Made by a program: the position numbers and the translations under genes. Under the pieces are notes generated by a model. That model ran no database searches. It worked only from the letters and a program-made list of their open reading frames with translations, and was not told where the DNA came from. This document shows positions 40,572-49,571 of a stretch of DNA of 64,000 nt, one piece after another. Location: positions 8,680,001 to 8,744,000 of the forward strand of contig CM082598.2 in NCBI GenBank assembly GCA_040954595.2. The letters are read 5' to 3'. How positions within the stretch are numbered: the stretch's first letter is position 1; each line of letters starts with the position of its first letter. This stretch comes from Balanoglossus misakiensis (lineage: Eukaryota > Hemichordata).

Positions 40572-41210
40572 CATCAAAGGTCATGTGAGGTCACCCGAAA
40601 TTTGGGCAAAAAGTTTGAACCCCATACTAGTCCAGGTCCAACAAAAACCAGACCTCTAGCCTTATTAGTTTTCCTAGAATTAGGTATGCGCATAATTAAT
40701 GAGGTACAGTGTAAGGCTCCATTAGGAGTTCATGCCCTCCAAATGCCAAGGCTGTATCTACTCTGGTTGCCGAGATATGGTAAAGTAGGTCAAAGGTCAC
40801 CTGAGGTCACCCAAAATTTGGGCAAAATTTTTTGACCCTATACTGGTCCATGTTCAACAAAAGTCAAACCTCTAGCCCTATTGGTTAGCCTGGAATTATG
40901 TGTGCACATAATTAATGAGATAAGCAGGTGTCACAGGTGACCCCCAATTTTGGCTTTTCAATTTTAGTCCCAACCCTCCAAACGCCAAGTCTGTACCTGC
41001 TCTGGATGCCAAGATATAGGTAAGTAGGTCAAAGGTCACCTAAGGTCACCCAAAATTTGGGCAAAATTTTTTGACCCTATACTGGTCCATGTCCCACAAG
41101 AACAAAACCTCTAGCCCTATTAGTTAGCCCGGTATTAGGTATGCACATAATTAATGAGTTAAGAAGGTGTTACAGGTGAGCCCAAAATTTTGCCTTTCAT
41201 TTTGGTCCCA
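40572..41210 (+). repeat. Three degenerate copies of a 216-239-bp repeat
   Basis: The motif GGTCACCC plus AAATTTGGGCAAAA recurs at 40,589, 40,805 and 41,044, spaced 216 and 239 bp. Between occurrences the units share the order TTGACCCTATACTGGTCC, AACCTCTAGCCCTATT, GCACATAATTAATGAG, CCCTCCAAACGCCAAG and GATATAGGTAAGTAGGTCAA. The first unit lacks about 20 bp present in the second, and the third is cut off after a TTTGGTCCCA segment. The divergence shows this is older than the surrounding 22-bp arrays. No coding capacity is seen. Confidence 0.88.
40578..41048 (+). promoter_or_regulatory. AGGTCA direct repeats (DR1 plus DR4 spacing)
   Basis: Units two and three of the preceding repeat each begin with two AGGTCA half-sites separated by one A (40,787-40,799 and 41,026-41,038), followed four bases later by a third AGGTCA (40,804-40,809 and 41,043-41,048). 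Unit one keeps only the four-base-spaced pair (40,578-40,583 and 40,588-40,593). AGGTCA with one- and four-base spacing is the classical nuclear-receptor half-site arrangement in animals. The match is exact, but there is no gene here to regulate, so use in vivo is speculative. Confidence 0.35.
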
Positions 41211-41294
41211 TTGTGCTCATTGGCCAATAGACAGTCACTGTACAGGACCATTGCACAGACCAGAATTCCACATTAAGACATAGCTTAACTATAG

Positions 41295-41330
41295 AGGTAT
41301 AAGTAAAGGTATAAGTAAAGGTATAAAGGT
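41295..41330 (+). repeat. 12-bp microrepeat, three units
   Basis: AGGTATAAGTAA occurs twice in tandem, followed by a third, partly changed unit AGGTATAAAGGT. It is a short local duplication in the element core with no visible role. Confidence 0.85.
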
Positions 41331-41774
41331 CGATTTTTCATATCATTTTTTTCGCTTAAAATGATTGACAAATGCTAGGCTAGCTGCACACCAAAGTTGG
41401 AGTTGATCGGCCCAACTGATTTTGAGATATGTATGCATATTTATCCAAAAGAATATGTGGTCATTGCTTAACTATGGAAAGTATTGGCCCATGGCTTGGG
41501 CGAAAAATATGAAAAATAATACTTAAAAATCTTCTTCTCAAAATTACTTGGCCTATAGCCTTGACATTTGGCATGTAGAAGCCTGGCCATATGGTCCACA
41601 AAGTGTCTTAACAGAATTTTGATATCTCCATTCATATGCAAATTAGGCCAATTTGAAAGGGTACTGCACCAGCTCTCATAGGCCTGCACCAGTGTGCCAA
41701 GTTTTGTAGATTCAGCCATTTTCAAGATCTAGCTGCCCGAAAAAGCTACACAAGAAAAAGAAGACAGTAGAAGA
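41331..41774. other. Core segment without recognisable gene
   Basis: Non-tandem sequence in the element core. An 85-codon minus-strand frame (41,468-41,725) lies here but has no motif I recognise and is flanked by AT-rich sequence. The adjacent A-rich run of AGAAAAAGAAG type near 41,750 and the following hairpin are reminiscent of 3' ends of short dispersed repeats. I therefore read it as mobile-element debris rather than a gene. That reading is an inference. Confidence 0.45.
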
Positions 41775-41816
41775 AAAAAACCAGCAAAAACATTATATTG
41801 TTTTCGCTGGTTTTTT
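41775..41816. repeat. 17-bp near-perfect hairpin, A-rich/T-rich
   Basis: AAAAAACCAGCAAAAAC (41,775-41,791) pairs with 41,800-41,816 with a single mismatch and an eight-base loop ATTATATT. It lies 18 bases inside the inner boundary of the right arm. It could be the terminus of a small dispersed repeat. A bacterial-type terminator reading is not appropriate in this context. Confidence 0.8.
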
Positions 41817-41936
41817 CCTTCTGGCTTGGGCCTTAATAATATGGCTAAATAATAAGGTAACAAACGGCACCCTATAGGTGTGGCGTGATTTGAGAACCAG
41901 TACGAAACAGAAGTTACCGTAGCTGTGGAAACACAT

Positions 41937-42004
41937 CTGTTCCGCCAGGGGGGATATGCTCATTACCCGGATTAGCATGTTCTCCTCCCCCTGGCGGAAC
42001 AGCT
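41937..42004. repeat. Matching stem inside the right arm (16-bp)
   Basis: CTGTTCCGCCAGGGGG at 41,937-41,952 pairs with 41,989-42,004, which belongs to the longer half-site at 41,987-42,004. The 18-bp stem of the left arm is shortened here because the base before CTGTT is T rather than G (ATCTGTT instead of AGCTGTT). The spacer otherwise matches that of the left arm with one substitution. Confidence 0.82.
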
Positions 42005-42026
42005 TGATCTTCTTCTAATGAAGTTG

Positions 42027-43746
42027 AATGCACCACACAACATGTACAAAACCACAGGACAACATGTCAAATGCACAAGACAACGTATATAAATGCACAA
42101 GACAACATATAGAAATGCACAAGACAACGTATATAAATGCACAAGACGACATATAGAAATGCACAAGACAACGTATATAAATGCACAAGACAACATATAG
42201 AAAAGCACAAGACAACGTATATAAATGCACAAGACAACATATAGAAATGTACAAGACAACGTATATAAATGCACAAGACAACATATAGAAATGTACAAGA
42301 CAACGTATATAAATGCACAAGACAACATATAGAAATGCACAAGACAACGTATATAAATGCACAAGACAACATATAGAAAAGCACAAGACAACGTATATAA
42401 ATGCACAAGACAACATATAGAAATGCACAAGACAACGTATATAAATGCACAAGACAACATATAGAAATGTACAAGACAACGTATATAAATGCACAAGACA
42501 ACATATAGAAATGTACAAGACAACGTATATAAATGCACAAGACAACATATAGAAATGCACAAGACAACGTATATAAATGCACAATACAACATATAAAATG
42601 TACAAGACAACATATAGAAATGCACAAGACAACATATAGAAATGCACAAGACAACGTATATAAATGCACAAGACAACATATAGAAATGTACAAGACAACG
42701 TATATAAATGCACAAGACAACATATAGAAATGCACAAGACAACATATAGAAAAGCACAAGACAACGTATATAAATGCACAAGACAACATATAAAATGTAC
42801 AAGACAACATATAGAAATGCACAAGACAACATATAAAATGTACAAGACAACATATAGAAATGCACAAGACAACATATAGAAAAGCACAAGACAACGTATA
42901 TAAATGCACAAGACAACATATAGAAATGCACAAGACAACGTATATAAATGCACAAGACAACATATAGAAATGTACAAGACAACGTATATAAATGCACAAG
43001 ACAACATATAGAAATGTACAAGACAACGTATATAAATGCACAAGACAACATATAGAAATGCACAAGACAACGTATATAAATGCACAAGACAACATATAAA
43101 ATGTACAAGACAACATATAGAAATGCACAAGACAACATATAGAAATGCACAAGACAACGTATATAAATGCACAAGACAACATATAGAAATGTACAAGACA
43201 ACGGACAACATATAGAAATACACAAGACAACGCATATAAATGCACACGACAACATATAGAAATGCACAAGACAACGTATATAAATGCACAAGACAACATA
43301 TAGAAATACACAAGACAAGGTATATAAATGCACAAGACAACATATAGAAATACACAAGACAACGTATATAAATGCACAAAACAACATATAGAAATGCACA
43401 AGACAACGTATATAAATGGACAAGACAACGTATATAAATGGACAAGACAACGTATATAAATGGACAAGACAACATGTTAAAGGCACACGACAACATGTAG
43501 AAATGCACAAGACAATGTATATAAATGCACAAGACAACGTATATAAATGGACAAGACAACATGTTAAATGCACAAGACAATATAAAATGGACAAGACAAC
43601 ATGTTAAATGCACAGGAAAATATTTGAAATGCACAAGACAACATGTTAAATGCACAGGACCATATTAAAATGCACAAGAAAACATGGTAAATGCACAGGA
43701 CCATATATGAAATGCACAAGAAAAAATGCTAAATGCACAAGAGAAC
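42027..43746 (-). repeat. 22-bp tandem repeat, right arm, with 44-bp dimer order
   Basis: About 78 units reading TATATAAATGCACAAGACAA on the plus strand. Unlike the left arm, two unit types alternate over long stretches: ACGTATATAAATGCACAAG and ACATATAGAAATGCACAAG. The working repeat is therefore a 44-bp dimer, best seen at 42,080-42,580. Local exceptions are 21-bp ATATAAAATG units (near 42,593, 42,788, 42,832 and 43,092) and a truncated junction at about 43,200, where ACAACGGACAACA joins two partial units. Outer units from about 43,460 mirror the degenerate outer units of the left arm. Confidence 0.93.
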
Positions 43747-43785
43747 ATGAGTTCAGTTCACTTAAGGCAGTTATGGCTTTCCATA

Positions 43786-43791
43786 AGAGAA
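43786..43791. repeat. Target-site duplication, right copy (AGAGAA)
   Basis: This hexamer directly follows the right terminus CCATA and repeats the left flank. The satellite then continues TGTATTGCCGCC, a normal continuation of an AGAGAA-containing unit, so the copy arose by insertion and not from a separate unit. Confidence 0.85.
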
Positions 43792-43925
43792 TGTATTGCC
43801 GCCATTCTTGGGAGGGTAGGAAAAACGGCCGAGAGTTTGTTGAAGCCATTCTCGGGAGGGGTGAAATGATGGCAGAGAGTTTGTTGCCGCCATTCTTGGG
43901 AGGGGAGAAATAAGGGCTGAGAGTT

Positions 43926-45160
43926 TGTTGAAGCCATTCTCGGTAGGGCAGAAATGATGGCTGAGAGTTTGTTGCCGCCATTCTTGGGAGGGGAGAAATG
44001 ATGGCAGAGAGTTTGTTGAAGCCATTCTCGGTAGGGCAGAAATGATGGCAGAGAGTTTGTTGAAGCAATTCTCGGTAGGGCAGAAATGATGGCAGAGAGT
44101 TTGTTGAAGCCATTCTCGGTAGGGCAGAAATGATGGCTGAGAGTTTGTTGCCGCCATTCTTGGGAGGGGAGAAATGATGGCAGAGAGTTTGTTGAAGCCA
44201 TTCTCGGTAGGGCAGAAATGATGGCTGAGAGTTTGTTGAAGCAATTCTCGGTAGGGCAGAAATGATGGCAGAGAGTTTGTTGATGCCATTCTCGGTAGGG
44301 CAGAAATGATGGCTGAGAGTTTGTTGAAGCCATTCTCGGTAGGGCAGAAATGATGGCTGAGAGTTTGTTGATGCCATTCTCGGTAGGGCAGAAATGATGG
44401 CTGAGAGTTTGTTGAAGCCATTCTCGGTAGGGCAGAAATGATGGCAGAGAGTTTGTTGAAGCCATTCTCGGTAGGGCAGAAATGATGGCTGAGAGTTTGT
44501 TGAAGCCATTCTCGGTAGGGAAGAAATGATGGCTGAGAGTTTGTTGCCGCCATTCTTGGGAGGGGAGAAATGATGGCAGAGAGTTTGTTGAAGCCATTCT
44601 CGGTAGGGCAGAAATGATGGCTGAGAGTTTGTTGCCGCCATTCTTGGGAGGGGAGAAATGATGGCAGAGAGTTTGTTGAAGCCATTCTCGGTAGGGCAGA
44701 AATGATGGCTGAGAGTTTGTTGAAGCAATTCTCGGTAGGGCAGAAATGATGGCAGAGAGTTTGTTGATGCCATTCTCGGTAGGGCAGAAATGATGGCTGA
44801 GAGTTTGTTGAAGCCATTCTCGGTAGGGCAGAAATGATGGCTGAGAGTTTGTTGATGCCATTCTCGGTAGGGCAGAAATGATGGCTGAGAGTTTGTTGAA
44901 GCCATTCTCGGTAGGGCAGAAATGATGGCAGAGAGTTTGTTGAAGCCATTCTCGGTAGGGCAGAAATGATGGCTGAGAGTTTGTTGAAGCCATTCTCGGT
45001 AGGGCAGAAATGATGGCAGAGAGTTTGTTGAAGCCATTCTCGGTAGGGCAGAAATGATGGCTGAGAGTTTGTTGAAGCCATTCTCGGTAGGGAAGAAATG
45101 ATGGCTGAGAGTTTGTTGAAGCCATTCTCGGTAGGGCAGAAATGATGGCAGAGAGTTTGT
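43926..45160 (-). repeat. Homogenised sub-array of GGTAGGGCAG units
   Basis: Next to the right end of the mobile element, most units read GAAGCCATTCTCGGTAGGGC, a type that is a minority elsewhere (it also occurs at about 35,820-38,070). Rare GAAGCAATTC and GATGCCATTC variants recur 484 bp (11 units) apart, for example at about 44,240 and 44,724, showing internal duplication. The frames here are the longest in the window (up to about 630 codons) because stop-free units dominate. Confidence 0.85.
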
Positions 45161-48100
45161 TGCCGCCATTCTTGGGAGGGGAGAAATGATGGCTGAGAGT
45201 TTGTTGCCGCCATTCTTGGGAGGGGAGAAATGATGGCAGAGAGTTTGTTGCCGCCATTCTTGGGAGGGGAGAAATGATGGCAGAGAATGTATTGCCGCCA
45301 TTCTTGGGAGGGTAGGAAAAACGGCCGAGAGTTTGTTGAAGCCATTCTCGGGAGGGGTGAAATGATGGTAGAGAATTTATTGCCGCCATTCTTGGGAGGG
45401 GAGAAATCATGGCAGAGAAATTATTGCCGCCATTATCGGGAGGGGAGAAATGATGGCAGAGAGTTTGTTCCCGCCATTCTCGGGAGGGGAGAAATAACGA
45501 CTGAGAGTTTGTTGCCGCCATTCTTGGGAGGGGAGAAATGATGGCAGAGAGTTTGTTGCCGCCATTCTTGGGAGGGGAGAAATGATGGCAGAGAATGTAT
45601 TGCCGCCATCCTTGGGAGGGGTGAAATAAGGGCTGAGAATGTATTGCCGCCATCCTTGGGAGGGGTGAAATAAGGGCTGAGAGTTTGTTGAAGCCATTCT
45701 CGGGAGGGGTGAAATGATGGTAGAGAATTTATTGCCGCCAATCTTGGGAGGGGGGAAATCATGGCGTAGAGTTTGTTGCCGCCATTCTCGGGAGGGGAGA
45801 AATGATGGCAGAGAGTTTGTTGCCGCCATTCTCGAGACGGGAGAAATATGGGCTGAGAGTTTGTTGCCGCCATTCTTGGGAGGGGAGAAATGATGGCTGA
45901 GAGTTTGTTGCCGCCATTCTGGGGAAGGGAGAAATGATGGCAGAGAATTTATTGCCGCCATTCTCGGGAGAGGAGAAATAACGGCTGAGAGTTAGTTGAA
46001 GCCATTCTCGGGAGGGCAGAAATTTTGGCGGAGAGTTTGTTGCCGCCATTTTTGGGAGGGGAGAAACGATGGCGGAAAGTTTGTTGCCGCCATTCTTGGG
46101 AGGGGAGAAACGATGGCAGAGAATTTATTGCCGCCATTCTTGGGAGGGTAGAAAAAACGGCTGAGAGTTTGTTGAAGCCATTCTCGGGAGGGGTGAAATG
46201 ATGGTAGAGAATATTTTGCCGCCATTCTTGGTGGGGGGGGGGGGAGAAATCAGTGCTGACAGTTTGTTGCCGCCATTCTTGGGAGGGGAGAAATGATGGC
46301 TGAGAGTTTGTTGCTGCCATTCTTGGGTGGGGAGAAATGATGGCAGAGAGTTTGTTGCCGCCATTCTTGGGAGGGGAGAAATGATGGCATAGAATGTATT
46401 GTCGCCATTCTTGGGAGGGGAGAAATTATGGCAGAGAATTAATTGCCGCCATTCTTGGGAGGGGAGAAATGATGGTAGAGAATTTATTGTCGCCATTCTT
46501 GGGAGGGGAGAAATAACGGCTGAGAGTTTGTTGCCGCCATTCTTGGGAGGGGAGAAATGATGGCTGAGAGTTTGTTGCCGCCATTCTTGGGAGGGGAGAA
46601 ATGAGGGCTGAGAGTTTGTTGCCGCCATTCTTGGGAGGGGAGAAATGATGGCAGAGAGTTTGTTGCCGCCATTCTGGGGAAGGGAGAAATGATTGCAGAG
46701 AATTTATTGCCGCCATTCTCGGGAGGGGAGAAATAACGGCTGAGAGTTTGTTGAAGCCATTCTCGTGAGGGCAGAAATGATGGCAGAGAATTAATTGCCG
46801 CCATTCTTGGGAGGGGAGAAATGATGGTAGAGAATTTATTGCCACCATTCTTGGGAGGGGAGAAATAACGGCTGAGAGTTTGTTGCCGCCATTCTTGGGA
46901 GGGAAGAAATAACGCCTGAGAGTTTGTTGAAGCCATTCTCGGGAGGGCAGAAATGATGGCACAGAATTTATTGTCGCCATTCTTGGGAGGGGAGAAATTA
47001 TGGCAGAGAATATATTACCGCCATTCTAGGTAGGGGAGAAATGATGGCAGAGAATATATTGCCGCCATTCTTAGGAGGGGAAAAATGATGGCAGAGAATT
47101 TATTGCCGCCAATCTTGGGAGGGGATAAATAACGGCTGAGAGTTTGTTGCCGCTATTCTTGGGAGGGGAGAAATAACGGCTGAGAATTTGTTGCCGCCAT
47201 TCTCGGGAGGGGAGATATAACGGCTGAGAGTTTGATGCCGCCATTCTTTGGAGGGGAGAAATGACGGCAGAGAATTTATTGCCGCCATTCTTGGGAGGGG
47301 AGAAAACATGGCAGAGTATTTATTGCCCCATTATCGGGAGGGGAGAAATAAGGGCTGAGAGTTTGTTCCCGCCATTCTCGGGAGGGGAGGAATAACGACT
47401 GAGAGTTTGTTGCCGCCATTCTTGGGAGGGAAGAAATGATGGCAGAGAATTTATTGCCGCCATCCTTGGGAGGGGAGAAACGATGGCAGAGAGTTTGTTC
47501 CCGCCATTCTCGGGAGGGGAGGAATAACTACTGAGAGTTTGTTGCCGCCATTCTTGGGAGGGGAGAAATGATGGCAGAGAATTTATTGCCGCCATCCTTG
47601 GGAGGGGAGAAACGATGGCAGAGAATTTATTGCCGCCATCCTTGGGAGGGGTGAAATAAGGGCTGAGAGTTTGTTGCCGCCATTCTTGGGAGGGGAGAAA
47701 TGATGGCACAGAATTTATTGCCGCCATTTTTGGGAGGGGAGAAATTATGGCAGGGAATATATTACCGCCATTCTAGGGAGGGGAGAAATCATGGCAGAGA
47801 ATATATTGCCGCCATTCTTAGGAGGGGAAAAATGATGGCAGAGAATTTATTGCCGCAAATCTTGGGAGGGGATAAATAACGGCTGAGAGTTTGTTGCCGC
47901 TATTCTTGGGAGGGGAGAAATAACGGCTGAGAATTTGATGCCGCTATTCTTGGGAGGGGATAAATGATGGCAGAGAATTTATTGCCGCAAATCTTGGGAG
48001 GGGATAAATAACGGCTGAGAGTTTGTTGCCGCTATTCTTGGGAGGGGAGATATAACGGCTGAGAGTTTGATGCCGCCATTCTTGGGAGGGGATAAATGAT

Positions 48101-48208
48101 GGCAGAGAATTTATTGCCGCTATTCTTGGGAGGGGAGAAATGATGGCAGAGAATGTATTGCCGCCATTCTTGGGAGGGTAGGAAAAACGGCCGAGAGTTT
48201 GTTGAAGC

Positions 48209-49571
48209 CATTCTCGGGAGGGGTGAAATGATGGTAGAGAATTTATTGCCGCCAATCTATGGAGGGGAGAAATGATGGCAGAGAATTTATTGCCGCCATT
48301 CTTGGGAGGGGAGAAATCATGGCAGAGAAATTATTGCCGCCATTATCGGGAGGGGAGAAATTATGGCTGAGAGTTTGTTCCCGCCATTCTCGGGAGGGGA
48401 GAAATAACGACTGAGAGTTTGTTGCCGCCATTCTTGGGAGGGGAGAAATGATGGCAGAGAGTTTGTTGCCGCCATTCTTGGGAGGGGAGTAATAACGGCT
48501 GAGAGTTTGTTGCCGCCATTCTTGGGAGGGGAGAAATGATGGCTGAGAGTTTGTTGCCGCCATTCTTGGGAGGGGAGAAATGATGGCAGAGAGTTTGTTG
48601 CCGCCATTCTTGGGAGGGGAGTAATGATGGCATAGAATGTATTGTCGCCATTCTTGGGAGGGGAGAAATTATGGCAGAGAATTAATTGCCGCCATTCTTG
48701 GGAGGGGAGAAATGATGGTAGAGAATTTATTGTCGCCATTCTTGGGAGGGGAGAAATGATGGCAGAGAGTTTGTTGCCGCCATTCTTGGGAGGGGAGTAA
48801 TAACGGCTGAGAGTTTGTTGCCGCCATTCTCGGGAGGGGAGAAATAACGACTGAGAGTTTGTTGCCGCCATTCTTGGGAGGGGAGAAATGATGGCAGAGA
48901 GTTTGTTGCCGCCATTCTTGGGAGGGGAGTAATGATGGCATAGAATGTATTGTCGCCATTCTCGGGAGGGGTGAAATGATGGTAGAGAATTTATTGCCGC
49001 CAATCTATGGAGGGGAGAAATGATGGCAGAGAATTTATTGCCGCCATTCTTGGGAGGGGAGAAATCATGGCAGAGAAATTATTGCCGCCATTATCGGGAG
49101 GGGAGAAATTATGGCTGAGAGTTTGTTCCCGCCATTCTCGGGAGGGGAGAAATAACGACTGAGAGTTTGTTGCCGCCATTCTTGGGAGGGGAGAAATGAT
49201 GGCAGAGAGTTTGTTGCCGCCATTCTTGGGAGGGGAGTAATAACGGCTGAGAGTTTGTTGCCGCCATTCTTGGGAGGGGAGAAATGATGGCTGAGAGTTT
49301 GTTGCCGCCATTCTTGGGAGGGGAGAAATGATGGCAGAGAGTTTGTTGCCGCCATTCTTGGGAGGGGAGTAATGATGGCATAGAATGTATTGTCGCCATT
49401 CTTGGGAGGGGAGAAATTATGGCAGAGAATTAATTGCCGCCATTCTTGGGAGGGGAGAAATGATGGTAGAGAATTTATTGTCGCCATTCTTGGGAGGGGA
49501 GAAATGATGGCAGAGAGTTTGTTGCCGCCATTCTTGGGAGGGGAGTAATAACGGCTGAGAGTTTGTTGCCG
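48209..49571 (-). repeat. 748-bp higher-order pair
   Basis: The rare unit CAATCTATGGAGGGG at 48,253 recurs at 49,001, and about 615 bp following each match at an offset of 748 bp (17 units), including GGAGTAATAACGG and GGAGTAATGATGGCATAG units. Similarity ends at about 48,823 and 49,571. Confidence 0.85.

Larger units (their letters stand above)
38486..43785. mobile_element. Foldback-like non-autonomous transposon with long repeat-built inverted ends
   Basis: A 5,300-bp insertion interrupts the 44-bp array. Its ends are inverted: it begins TATGGAAAGCCATAACTGCC and ends with the exact reverse complement. The outermost 55 bp of the two arms are identical. The arms extend inward for 1,304 bp (left) and 1,951 bp (right) and are mostly 22-bp tandem repeats, with a 2,045-bp core between them. 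AGAGAA flanks both sides (38,480-38,485 and 43,786-43,791). Deleting the element plus one AGAGAA regenerates a normal unit and downstream sequence identical to that at about 38,265-38,400. The core shows no transposase-like frame. The architecture recalls Drosophila FB and sea-urchin TU foldback elements, but those families are described with longer target duplications, so the superfamily is left open. Confidence 0.9.
41835..43785 (-). repeat. Right long terminal inverted repeat (1,951 bp)
   Basis: This is the reverse complement of the left arm, longer because its 22-bp array has about 30 more units. The inner segment (41,835-42,026) and the outer 55 bp match the left arm closely. The repeat array between them has diverged in unit composition and number, so the two arms no longer pair in register along their whole length. 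Confidence 0.9.

Noticed and set aside
41468-41725. 85-codon minus-strand open frame in the element core
   Set aside because: No recognisable motif, no similarity I can name, AT-rich surroundings, and a length expected by chance.
42015-43655. Open frame of about 546 codons, Cys/Leu/Tyr-rich, membrane-like
   Set aside because: It is a direct translation of the 22-bp array in the transposon arm. The hydrophobic pattern comes from the AT-rich repeat, and overlapping frames give similar products.
38486-43785. LTR retrotransposon
   Set aside because: The long terminal repeats are inverted, not direct. There is no TG...CA end, primer site, polypurine tract or polymerase frame.
38486-43785. Polinton/Maverick element on the strength of a 6-bp duplication
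   Set aside because: The size is only 5.3 kb, no polymerase, integrase or capsid frames are visible, and the termini do not start with AG.
43758-45653. Long minus-strand open frame of about 630 codons with a 44-residue repeat
   Set aside because: Other frames of the same strand are open over the same span with equally long products, there is no non-repeat start or end, and the frame is fully explained by stop-free 44-bp units.
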